DNA from: an uncultured Erythrobacter sp.
GTDB lineage: Bacteria; Pseudomonadota; Alphaproteobacteria; Sphingomonadales; Sphingomonadaceae
Assembly (NCBI GenBank): GCA_947499505.1
Contig: CANMOQ010000003.1
Coordinates: 372,001 to 436,000 of the forward strand
Length of the DNA: 64,000 bases
Direction of reading: 5' to 3'
Under the pieces are notes generated by a model that saw only the letters and a program-made list of their open reading frames with translations, made no database searches and was not told the DNA's origin. Shown here piece by piece: positions 45,952 to 53,921 of the stretch (positions are counted from its first letter, which is position 1; every line of letters starts with the position of its first letter). The position numbers were made by a program, and so were the translations under genes.

Positions 45952-45965
45952 GTTACGTTTGTAAC
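45952..45965. promoter_or_regulatory. Candidate operator upstream of hppD
   Basis: GTTAC-GTTT-GTAAC, a perfect 5-4-5 dyad starting 27 bases before the hppD ATG. It is short but placed where a repressor could block the promoter. Confidence 0.4.
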
Positions 45966-46051
45966 TAAATACGCTGTTCGCAAGGATTTGTCAAAGGGCA
46001 AACGCACCGATTTTGAATGGATCGTTTGGGGACAGACCCCGCCAAGGAACG

Positions 46052-47581
46052 CTAGACCACACGCCCAATATTGCGCCTGCGCTCATCCTGAGTAACGGCT
46101 AGTTTTGCGCCAAATGGCTGCTCACCGAGAAACGCCTTTGCGGTTGCCTCATCACTGAGGTCCGCATTGCCGCTCACCCGCTCGCCATCAGCATTCCGAC
46201 CCAGCCAGATAGCATCGCTGCCTGTTTTGGAGTGATTGATGGTGTAGGTTTCGACCACCGCGCTATCGAAAGGTCCCTCGCCGCGCGGCACCGAATTTGT
46301 GGCCATGGGCAGTTTTTCAAATCGGTCGCCATCTGACCAATCCGCCGGTTCCGCGGAGTAGACACCGGTTGCATATTTACTCATCCAGCCGCCGTTCGCG
46401 CCAACCAAAGCGTATGCTCCGCGATTGTGGCGCACGCGCGCCACGGCTTCGCAAATGGCATGGGCGGAGTAATTGTTACCAGCCCCGCCAAAGAACGGCA
46501 GTCCGCCCGTCAGCGTCAACCCGCGCGGATCATCATGCGCGATGCCGAAATGCTCGCATTGGTTGAACACCGGGATCGCAAAGCAGGAATAGAAATCGAG
46601 AAATTGCATGTCTGCCATGCTTTTGCCTGCACGGACCAAGGCCGCTTCAACGCTGGCGATTGAGGCGGGATTGGCCGACAGATCGGGCCGCTGAGACAGC
46701 TCCAGCTCAGTCGCCGATGACACCGCATGGATATGCACCCATTGGTCTTCGGGCACGCCCAGCTCGCGCGCTTTCCCTGCACTAGCGAGAATGATGGCGG
46801 CCGCTTGGTTCACCTGATCGCGCGCCACCGTCATCCGCACATAAGGCTCCGCGACGATCCGATTGCGCTCTGTAATCGTCGCCAGATCTTCGGCGCTGCG
46901 CTCTGTGGGAGCCGCTGCATGCGGATTGCTCGCTGCGACCTTGGTGAAAGGCGCAAACAACTCGCCAATCTCGCGGCGATACTCGTCCAGGCTCTTACCA
47001 GTCTTCGCACGCCGTGCGTTCTCAGCCAGAGCATACAGAGGAATCGCACCGGTCGCGCCATGCGCGAACAGGCCCAGCTCCATCAGCCCGTCATTCCCAA
47101 ATCCGCGATCTTCCAGCTGGCCGCCAATTTCTTCCGACCAGTCCGGCTTCTCTCCCTTTGCCGCCAAAGCCAGCGCGGTCGAGATCGCTTCTGACCCAAC
47201 AATTGCCGTACAGTCCGACTTGCCCTCAGCAATATCACGCGCAAACTCGCCAACCAAATGCTGGTTGTATTGCCCGCCAGTGGTCGAGAGGATCGCGCGT
47301 GCAGGATTCGCGCCGACGCGCTTTGCAAAGCTGCGCGGGACATTGTCCGAACCGCCAAAGGGCGGCTTTCGGTCAGGGCGCGAGATCTCAAACGCGCGGA
47401 TTGCCGCGAGCGTATCGATGGCCGCCGCAACATTGCCGCTCGCCCCGCTATCGGTGATCGCAGCGGCCAGCGCCCTTCCGCCCAGGTCCATGTAAGAGAG
47501 CGCTTCATAGCCCGCTTGCTGGACCTGTTCGGAATATTGGCCAACGCCGATGATGACCGGCGTGTTGTCGGCAATGGTCAC
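46052..47581 (-). CDS. Thiolase-like (SCP2/acetyl-CoA acetyltransferase family) protein
   Basis: About 509 residues. The N-terminus IADNTPVIIGVGQYSEQ, the middle block FLDFYSCFAIPVFNQCEHFG and GGLPFFGGAGNNYSAHAICE place it in the thiolase-like acetyl-CoA acetyltransferase family found in actinobacteria and alphaproteobacteria. Start: GTG at 47581, 7 bases after the stop of the thiolase upstream on the same strand; the ribosome site is weak. It probably works with that thiolase in acyl-CoA chain cleavage, but no activity can be stated. Confidence 0.82.
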   Translation of the reverse strand: MTIADNTPVIIGVGQYSEQVQQAGYEALSYMDLGGRALAAAITDSGASGNVAAAIDTLAAIRAFEISRPDRKPPFGGSDNVPRSFAKRVGANPARAILSTTGGQYNQHLVGEFARDIAEGKSDCTAIVGSEAISTALALAAKGEKPDWSEEIGGQLEDRGFGNDGLMELGLFAHGATGAIPLYALAENARRAKTGKSLDEYRREIGELFAPFTKVAASNPHAAAPTERSAEDLATITERNRIVAEPYVRMTVARDQVNQAAAIILASAGKARELGVPEDQWVHIHAVSSATELELSQRPDLSANPASIASVEAALVRAGKSMADMQFLDFYSCFAIPVFNQCEHFGIAHDDPRGLTLTGGLPFFGGAGNNYSAHAICEAVARVRHNRGAYALVGANGGWMSKYATGVYSAEPADWSDGDRFEKLPMATNSVPRGEGPFDSAVVETYTINHSKTGSDAIWLGRNADGERVSGNADLSDEATAKAFLGEQPFGAKLAVTQDERRRNIGRVV

Positions 47582-47588
47582 CTGCGGA

Positions 47589-48857
47589 TCAATCGACGAA
47601 GTCGGTGACGCGCTCGACGATGATGGCTGGCGCCATACCGCCCGCCGCGCACATCGTGACGAGGCCGTAGCGCTTGTCCTGCCGCTCCAGCTCATCAACT
47701 ATGGTGCCGATCAGGATCGATCCAGTTGCGCCGATCGGGTGGCCGAGCGCGATAGAACCGCCGTTCACATTGACCTTGTCCCAATCCAGCTCAAGGTCGC
47801 GGACGAACTTGGCGGCCACAACCGCGAACGCCTCATTGATTTCAAACAGATCGATGTCGTCCTTCGTCAGGCCCGCTTTTTCGAGAACCTTCTTGGCCGC
47901 TGGCACCGGCGCATTGAGCATCAGCGTTGGATCATCGCCCATATTCGCGGTCGCAACGATACGCGCGCGCGGCTTCAGACCGTTTTTCCGCGCGTAGTCC
48001 TTGCTCGCAACCAGAACCGCTGCCGCACCATCGACCACGCCGGAGCTGTTGCCCGCATGGTGGAAGTGCTCGATTTCAAGATCAGGGTATTTCTGGTTGA
48101 TCAGACCGCGAAAGGTCGTGCCATTCGCATCGAGCGGCACATCAGCGATCTTCGTGAAGGCAGGCTGCAGCTCGCTCAGCCCCTCCAGCGTTGTCTCTGG
48201 ACGCGGGTACTCATCTTTCGCCAGCAAGACATTGCCCGAATCATCCGTCACCGGAACAATCGACGCGTCAAACTTGCCCGCTTCAATAGCGGCAGCGGCG
48301 CGCTGCTGAGAGCGGTAGCCAACTTCATCGAGCTCCTGCCGGGTAAAGCCCTCCATACTGGCAATCGCGTCGCCGCAAATGCCCTGGTGTGATTGCGGGT
48401 GAACGCTCTGCAGGCGCTCATTATAGCTACCCATCATCGGAGGCTTGATCCCGGCCTTCATCTTCTCCTGCATCATCGCAGCGGTGAGGCTCATCATCTC
48501 TGTCCCGCCAGCAACCACGCAATCTTCCATGCCGCTCATCACCTGAGCTGCCGCCAGGCTTACAGAGGTAATGCCGCCGCCGCAGAACCGATCCAGCGTC
48601 GTGCCGCTGGAGGTAATGTCATAGCCCGCATCGAGCGCCGCCATGCGGCCAAGGTCGCCCGCCTGCGTGCCGTCTTGAGTCGAAACCGACCAGATCACAT
48701 CATCGACAGTGCTGGTGTCGAGGCTGTTACGATCCTTGATCGCCCGCATCACGGTCGCCGCCAGATGCTGCGGATGTTCCGCCGCTAACGCGCCTTTGCC
48801 CTGCTTGCCAATTCCGCGCGGGGTGCGCACCGCGTCGATGATATATGCCTCTGCCAT
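47589..48857 (-). CDS. Acetyl-CoA C-acyltransferase (thiolase)
   Basis: About 422 residues with all thiolase signatures: the acyl-accepting Cys92 in DRFCGGGITS, NEAFAVV, GHPIGATGS with the catalytic His, and the second Cys in CAAGGMAP. It cleaves 3-ketoacyl-CoA into acetyl-CoA and a shorter acyl-CoA, the last beta-oxidation step. Start ATG 48857 has GAGGAAATC directly before it. It forms an operon with the SCP2-like protein and is divergent from the enoyl-CoA hydratase. Confidence 0.94.
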   Translation of the reverse strand: MAEAYIIDAVRTPRGIGKQGKGALAAEHPQHLAATVMRAIKDRNSLDTSTVDDVIWSVSTQDGTQAGDLGRMAALDAGYDITSSGTTLDRFCGGGITSVSLAAAQVMSGMEDCVVAGGTEMMSLTAAMMQEKMKAGIKPPMMGSYNERLQSVHPQSHQGICGDAIASMEGFTRQELDEVGYRSQQRAAAAIEAGKFDASIVPVTDDSGNVLLAKDEYPRPETTLEGLSELQPAFTKIADVPLDANGTTFRGLINQKYPDLEIEHFHHAGNSSGVVDGAAAVLVASKDYARKNGLKPRARIVATANMGDDPTLMLNAPVPAAKKVLEKAGLTKDDIDLFEINEAFAVVAAKFVRDLELDWDKVNVNGGSIALGHPIGATGSILIGTIVDELERQDKRYGLVTMCAAGGMAPAIIVERVTDFVD

Positions 48858-48867
48858 GATTTCCTCT

Positions 48868-48880
48868 TCCACTTTTCCAA
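48868..48880 (-). promoter_or_regulatory. Left arm of an inverted repeat shared by the divergent thiolase and hydratase leaders
   Basis: TCCACTTTTCCAA. Its exact reverse complement lies at 48964-48976. Each arm sits just before the ribosome site of its gene. Confidence 0.5.
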
Positions 48881-48943
48881 ATTGCAGTTGACGTGTCCGT
48901 AAACCGCCTGCACCACTGACACAAGAATTCAGTTTCAAATCGA

Positions 48944-48965
48944 AATGGCAAAATGAAATGCCATT
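48944..48965. promoter_or_regulatory. Perfect 7 bp dyad near the enoyl-CoA hydratase start
   Basis: AATGGCA and TGCCATT with 8 bases between them. It overlaps the right arm of the longer inverted repeat. Confidence 0.45.
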
Positions 48966-48976
48966 GGAAAAGTGGA
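48964..48976 (+). promoter_or_regulatory. Right arm of the divergent-leader inverted repeat
   Basis: TTGGAAAAGTGGA, the mirror of the arm at 48868-48880, 84 bases away. It immediately precedes the hydratase Shine-Dalgarno. Confidence 0.5.
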
Positions 48977-48984
48977 GAGAGCGA

Positions 48985-49752
48985 ATGAGCGAGACAGAAG
49001 AAGTCATTACAACGGTTCTCGACGGTATCTTGATCGTCACTATCAACCGCCCAGAAGCAAAAAATGCGATGACCAAGGCGGCTGCCGAAGGGATCGCGGC
49101 GGCGATGGACCGGCTGGACAGTGAAGATGAGCTGCGGGTCGGCATCATCACCGGCGCTGGCGGCACGTTCTGCTCCGGTATGGACTTGAAGGGCTTCCTG
49201 CGCGGCGAATCCCCGAGCGTGGAAGGCCGAGGGTTTGGCGGCGTTGTCCAGGCCCCTCCAGCCAAGCCGTTGATCGCGGCTGTTGACGGCTATGCGCTGG
49301 CCGGCGGACTTGAACTGATGATCGCCTGTGACCTGGTCGTTGCGAGCGAAGAGGCGCAGTTCGGCATTCCAGAAGTCAAACGCGGCCTTGTAGCGGCAGC
49401 TGGCGGTGTCATGATGCTGCCTGATCAGATTCCCGAACGGATCGCGATGGAGCTGGCACTGACCGGTGAGTTCATCGGGGCTGCACGTGCCTATGAACTG
49501 GGCCTCATCAACCAAATTACCGAAGGCTCCGCTTTGGACGCCGCTATAGCTCTGGCCATGAAGATCGTTGCCAATGGTCCGCTCGCTGTACGCGTATCGA
49601 AGCAGATCATTAAGGATTCGCGCGGTTGGGCGATGGAAGATCGCTACGACAATCAGGCGAAATTGATTGGGCCGGTGTTTGTCTCCGAAGACGCCCGCGA
49701 AGGCGCAGCGGCCTTTGCCGAAAAGCGCGCGCCGAATTGGAAGGGTAAGTAA
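48985..49752 (+). CDS. Enoyl-CoA hydratase/isomerase (crotonase family)
   Basis: About 255 residues. NRPEAKNAM and TFCSGMDLKGF shape the CoA site. Both catalytic glutamates of classical hydratases are present, in GGLELM and FGIPEVKRG, so water addition to enoyl-CoA is likely. Start: ATG 48985, preceded by GGAGAGAG; an ATG 9 codons upstream lies in the operator-like repeat. It is followed after 3 bases by an acyl-CoA dehydrogenase gene, forming a beta-oxidation operon. Confidence 0.92.
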   Translation: MSETEEVITTVLDGILIVTINRPEAKNAMTKAAAEGIAAAMDRLDSEDELRVGIITGAGGTFCSGMDLKGFLRGESPSVEGRGFGGVVQAPPAKPLIAAVDGYALAGGLELMIACDLVVASEEAQFGIPEVKRGLVAAAGGVMMLPDQIPERIAMELALTGEFIGAARAYELGLINQITEGSALDAAIALAMKIVANGPLAVRVSKQIIKDSRGWAMEDRYDNQAKLIGPVFVSEDAREGAAAFAEKRAPNWKGK

Positions 49753-49755
49753 AAG

Positions 49756-50919
49756 ATGTCAGTCATCAATGTAGCGCAGCCAGAATTCATGGAAGACGAA
49801 GAAATTTCGATCTTCGCTGATGCGGTGGGCAAATTTTATCAGCAGCACGCCCCAGAAAAGCGCATTCTAAAGTGGCGCGAAGACGGCCAGGTTGAACGGG
49901 AATTCTGGAACGAAGCCGGCGAAGCGGGCCTGCTCGGCGTCTCGGTACCGGAAGAATATGGCGGGCACGGCGGCGATTTCCGTCATGACATCGTGGTGAT
50001 CGACCAACAGGCAAAGCACGGCGTTGAAGGGTTCGCCGCCAGCCTGCACAACACCGTGATCCTGCCCTATCTCGTGCGCCACGGCACCGAGGAGCAAAAG
50101 AGGAAATATCTACCCAAGCTGGTGACCGGCGAACTGGTCAGCGCAATTGCGATGACCGAGCCCGGCGTCGGATCGGACCTGCAAGGCATCACAACCACCG
50201 CGCTTAAGGATGGCAATGGCTACCGCATCAACGGCGCCAAAACCTATATCTCCAGCGGTCAGACAGCCGATTTCATTATTGTAGTCGCCAAGACCGATCC
50301 GAATGAGCGGGCCAAGGGCATCTCGCTGATGCTGCTCGAGACCGAGGGCGCAGAAGGGTTCCAACGCGGCAAGAAGCTCGACAAGATCGGGCTGGATGCC
50401 GCCGACACCTCAGAGCTGTTCTTTGACGATGTGTTCGTGCCAGCAGAAAACGTGCTCGGCGGGGTTGAGGGCAAAGGCTTCTACCAGCTGATGGGCGAGC
50501 TGCCTCAGGAACGCCTGATCATCGCCATGGGCGCGATGACCGGCATCGAAAAAGCGCTCGAGACTACGATGGAATTCGTCAAGGACCGCAAGGCCTTTGG
50601 CCAGACGATCTGGGATTTCCAGAACACGCAGTTTGTGATGGCTGAGCTTGCTGCACGCAGCACAGCGGCGCGGGTCTTCGTCAATCACTGCATCGCCCTG
50701 CATCTGAAGGGTGAGCTCGATGTGCCAACCGCCTGCATGGCCAAACTCATGGTCACAGAACTGCAGGGTGAAGTGGTCGACAAATGCCTGCAATTCCACG
50801 GCGGGGCTGGGTTCATCAATGACTATCCGATCGCTCGGATGTACCGCGATTGCCGCATCACGCGGATCTTTGGCGGCTCGAACGAAGTGATGAAAATGGT
50901 GATCGCGCGCGGGATGTAG
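49756..50919 (+). CDS. Acyl-CoA dehydrogenase, long-chain/isovaleryl-type catalytic base
   Basis: 387 residues, typical three-domain acyl-CoA dehydrogenase. AMTEPGVGSD and ISSGQTADF bind flavin and substrate. The C-terminal RIFGGSNEVM has Gly where medium-chain enzymes hold their catalytic Glu. Instead ELPQERLIIA places Glu252 where long-chain and isovaleryl-type enzymes keep the base. It should oxidise acyl-CoA to enoyl-CoA with FAD, passing electrons to electron-transfer flavoprotein. It is in one operon with the hydratase. Confidence 0.93.
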   Translation: MSVINVAQPEFMEDEEISIFADAVGKFYQQHAPEKRILKWREDGQVEREFWNEAGEAGLLGVSVPEEYGGHGGDFRHDIVVIDQQAKHGVEGFAASLHNTVILPYLVRHGTEEQKRKYLPKLVTGELVSAIAMTEPGVGSDLQGITTTALKDGNGYRINGAKTYISSGQTADFIIVVAKTDPNERAKGISLMLLETEGAEGFQRGKKLDKIGLDAADTSELFFDDVFVPAENVLGGVEGKGFYQLMGELPQERLIIAMGAMTGIEKALETTMEFVKDRKAFGQTIWDFQNTQFVMAELAARSTAARVFVNHCIALHLKGELDVPTACMAKLMVTELQGEVVDKCLQFHGGAGFINDYPIARMYRDCRITRIFGGSNEVMKMVIARGM

Positions 50920-50942
50920 GTTCGCGTCACGATACCGTGCCG

Positions 50943-50973
50943 CCCGGATCGTAACCCGGTGTGATAATCCGGG
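50943..50973. other. Inverted repeat after the acyl-CoA dehydrogenase gene
   Basis: CCCGGAT and ATCCGGG with a 17-base loop. No T-run follows, so it is not a standard intrinsic terminator. Confidence 0.35.
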
Positions 50974-51028
50974 TGGAAGGGTGGAGGGCGCGGGCTGGCT
51001 AAGTTCAGCAAACCAACGCACAAACAAA

Positions 51029-51060
51029 AAGGGGCGGCTCGCTTATGCGGACCGCCCCTT
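51029..51060. terminator. Bidirectional intrinsic terminator
   Basis: AAGGGGCGG and CCGCCCCTT form a perfect 9 bp GC-rich stem; A-rich sequence lies on the left and T-rich on the right. It is placed between the convergent acyl-CoA dehydrogenase and TonB-receptor genes and could serve both. Confidence 0.8.
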
Positions 51061-51119
51061 CTCTTTGCCCTCTCCCAAAGGCAAGCCGCCGCTAGGCGGA
51101 CCTGGTCGTGGTGTGAGCC

Positions 51120-53696
51120 TTAGAACTTGCCTCGAACAGTCACACCATATGTGGCTGGCTCTTGCGCGAATGCAGAGCGTGATGATCCGCGCAGCACGGT
51201 GTTGAACGTCACACCGCGTGTCACTTCATCAGTCACGTTTACGCCCCAGACTTCGACCGTCCAGCTCTCATCCTGAGCGCCAATGCCAACCCGCAGATTG
51301 ACCTTGGTGTTGCTGTCCTGAACATCGAACGGCACCAGCGGCGCTGCATCAACCGCGGCTTGAATATCGCCGCCAAAGCCCGCGATGATCGCTGCGCTCG
51401 GCACGGTTGTCGCTTGCGTTGAAGTCCGACGATCGCTCTCGGTCCGGATCTGACCAGAGAAGAAACCGCGAAGATTACTGCCGATATCCCGGTCGTAATT
51501 CACGCCTGCAATGGCCACGATATCGGGCGCATTGGTGAGCGAGTTTCCGCACAGCGAGGTGACGTTGGCGTTTGGCACGCCGCCATCGCAATCCTCAGGA
51601 TAGCGCGCGTCTGTCACAGTCAGGCCAGCGTTGAAGGTCAGCTCCGGAGTGGGCCGGATCACCGATTCAATCTCAACGCCGGACGAAATCGCCCGGTTAA
51701 CATTGAAAGTAGTGAACTGAGCGCCGGTAAATTCCAGAACCTGGAAGTTTGAAAACTCCTCGACAAAGCCAGCTACGTTGAGCGTGACAGCATCATCCAG
51801 GAACTGCGCCTTCACGCCGACTTCATAGGCATCGACTTCTTCCGAGAGGAAGGTTGGATCAGCGCCGCCAGCGTTCGCCGTAATATCGAGGTTGATACCG
51901 CCCGACTTATAACCATGCGTGAAGCTGGCATAGGCCGTGACCGGTGCATCAAATTGATACGCAATCTTACCGGTATAGATCAGCTCACTGTCGCTAAATG
52001 GCACTTCGAATTCCCGTGGCAGCGGGAATGCAATCGCATCACTTCCAATCGCAGGCGCGGTGAACGCAAAACAACCCGTACCCAGCACATTACCAACAAG
52101 GTCAGGCCCCACGGTTGCTGCAATAGTCGGCACGCCGCCCAGTAATGTCAGGCAAGTCGGATTGGTGCTCGCAGTCTGATTAAACCCGCCAGTCTTGCTC
52201 TCATCCGAATAACGCAGGCCCAAAGTCAGGCTGAGGTTGTCAGTCACGTCCAGCGTGTTGTGGGTGAAGATCGACCAGCTTTCGCTGCTCTGAGCATAGA
52301 CGTTGGTTGCGAACGTGCCATTCGGGCTGATGCCGTTCCCATTGGGAATGCCGTCCACAATAAGGTCCGTCAGGAATGTGAGCGGCGCTGGGCCCAATGC
52401 CCCTCCGAACAGTCCGGCAATTTGCAGATCGTAGTCCGCACCGAGTGAGAAATCGATATCCGAATCAATCGTCTCATCTGAATAGTAGCCGCCGATGAGC
52501 CAGCTTAATGCGCCGTCGAATGCCTCACCTTGCAAGCGCAGCTCAGCAGTGAATGTTTCAATGTTCGTATCAAGCCGATCGACATCGAACACGTCTAGGC
52601 CAGAGAAGCTGGAATCGTAATTCTCGCTCGACGAGAAGTCGCGATAAGAGCCGATGAAGATGAGGTCAGCATTGTCGCTGATCGGGAATTCGATCTCGCC
52701 AACGACACCCCATTGCTCAACACTGGCGAGCGGAACGCGGCTGGCCGTTGCAACGCGGTTGTCTATCGCGCGCTGAGCAGCGGTAACGTCAAACGGCTGA
52801 GTGGCTGGAAGCGGCGTTGCCATACCGGCTCGAGCCGGTCCGCCCACAGCGGTCACTGCGCCTTCGAATGCTGTATTGGCAAGCACTTCAATAGCTGCGC
52901 AGCATTGGTTCTCGCTCTCAGTATAATCGAAGATCAAGCGAGCGCTGACGCCGCCTTCGCTCTCATAGCCGAGCTGACCTCGAATAAGGAATTGATCGAT
53001 CGTATTCGATTCGCCGATCTGCGCGCCGGTGCCATCAATGATATCGACCGTTCCATCGCGCTGACGATAAGCGCCCGTCAGGCGAACCGCGAGGGTGTCT
53101 TCAATGATCGGCGCATTGACCGCACCCTGCACATTGATGAGGTCAAAATTGCCATATGTGCCGTTCACGAAACCGCCGAACTCATTGAGATCAGGGCGGC
53201 GGGTCGTGATGTTAAGTGCACCAGCCGAGGTGTTACGGCCAAACAGAGTGCCCTGCGGACCGCGCAGAACCTCGACTCGCTCAATATCGACAAACTCGCC
53301 GAGCGCGATGCCCGGACGCGATTGATAGGCGCCGTCTACAAAGATGCCGACCGCACTTTCAAAGCCAATGTTGTTAGACGTTGTGCCCACGCCGCGAATC
53401 CGCAGCACGACCGAACCCGAGGCGATCTGCGCATTGGATGTCGAGAAGCTGGGTGAAACCTGCGTGATGTTCTGAACGTTGACGACGCCCTGCTTATCAA
53501 GTTGTTCAGGCGTAACCGCAGTAACCGCGATGGGGATGTCCTGGACGTTCTCTGCCCGGCGGGTGGCGGTGACGATAATCACGTTATCATCAACGACCTG
53601 CTCGGCACCATCATCACTATCTTGGGCCAAGGCTGGTTGAGCCAAGATGCTGGTCGCCATTAGGCCAGACGCGTAAACTGCGAACTTTTTCGTCAT
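51120..53696 (-). CDS. TonB-dependent outer-membrane receptor
   Basis: About 858 residues. A signal peptide (cut after ALAQ) is followed by a TonB-box-like IIVTATRR and the plug domain (LRIRGVGTTS, FVDGAYQSR, IERVEVLRGPQGTLFGRNTSAGALNI). A long beta-barrel follows and ends in aromatic YGVTVRGKF. The style matches the large sphingomonad receptors for complex hydrophobic or carbohydrate substrates, not a defined siderophore. Start: ATG 53696, with GAGGAAACC before it. The adjacent CoA enzymes suggest, without proving, a lipid-like substrate. Confidence 0.92.
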   Translation of the reverse strand: MTKKFAVYASGLMATSILAQPALAQDSDDGAEQVVDDNVIIVTATRRAENVQDIPIAVTAVTPEQLDKQGVVNVQNITQVSPSFSTSNAQIASGSVVLRIRGVGTTSNNIGFESAVGIFVDGAYQSRPGIALGEFVDIERVEVLRGPQGTLFGRNTSAGALNITTRRPDLNEFGGFVNGTYGNFDLINVQGAVNAPIIEDTLAVRLTGAYRQRDGTVDIIDGTGAQIGESNTIDQFLIRGQLGYESEGGVSARLIFDYTESENQCCAAIEVLANTAFEGAVTAVGGPARAGMATPLPATQPFDVTAAQRAIDNRVATASRVPLASVEQWGVVGEIEFPISDNADLIFIGSYRDFSSSENYDSSFSGLDVFDVDRLDTNIETFTAELRLQGEAFDGALSWLIGGYYSDETIDSDIDFSLGADYDLQIAGLFGGALGPAPLTFLTDLIVDGIPNGNGISPNGTFATNVYAQSSESWSIFTHNTLDVTDNLSLTLGLRYSDESKTGGFNQTASTNPTCLTLLGGVPTIAATVGPDLVGNVLGTGCFAFTAPAIGSDAIAFPLPREFEVPFSDSELIYTGKIAYQFDAPVTAYASFTHGYKSGGINLDITANAGGADPTFLSEEVDAYEVGVKAQFLDDAVTLNVAGFVEEFSNFQVLEFTGAQFTTFNVNRAISSGVEIESVIRPTPELTFNAGLTVTDARYPEDCDGGVPNANVTSLCGNSLTNAPDIVAIAGVNYDRDIGSNLRGFFSGQIRTESDRRTSTQATTVPSAAIIAGFGGDIQAAVDAAPLVPFDVQDSNTKVNLRVGIGAQDESWTVEVWGVNVTDEVTRGVTFNTVLRGSSRSAFAQEPATYGVTVRGKF

Positions 53697-53825
53697 AGGT
53701 TTCCTCTCCAACAAACCGATGTCTTATTTTTATGGATCGCAGACTAGTCACGCGCGAATTCAATCCGCAAGGGCGCGACGTGAGTTCTCCCAAATTGATG
53801 CAAAAATGCAACATGTTGTGCTGCA

Positions 53826-53854
53826 GCGCAGCAAATGTGCAATTTTTGCTGCGC
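53826..53854. other. Strong hairpin between two TonB-receptor genes
   Basis: GCGCAGCAAA and TTTGCTGCGC, a perfect 10 bp stem with a 9-base loop, ~130 bases upstream of one receptor and ~70 bases after the end of the other. No T-run follows on the minus strand. It could be a terminator for the upstream receptor or an operator for the downstream one. Confidence 0.45.
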
Positions 53855-53921
53855 CTGCGAAATATCCTTGCGGGTTAGCTGGTATTAGCCACTTTGTAGC
53901 TAGACCCACCTTGGACCTGAA

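Noticed and set aside
50943..50973. Intrinsic terminator after the acyl-CoA dehydrogenase gene
   Set aside because: The stem has a long loop and no T-run; the 9 bp GC stem at 51029-51060 is the better candidate.
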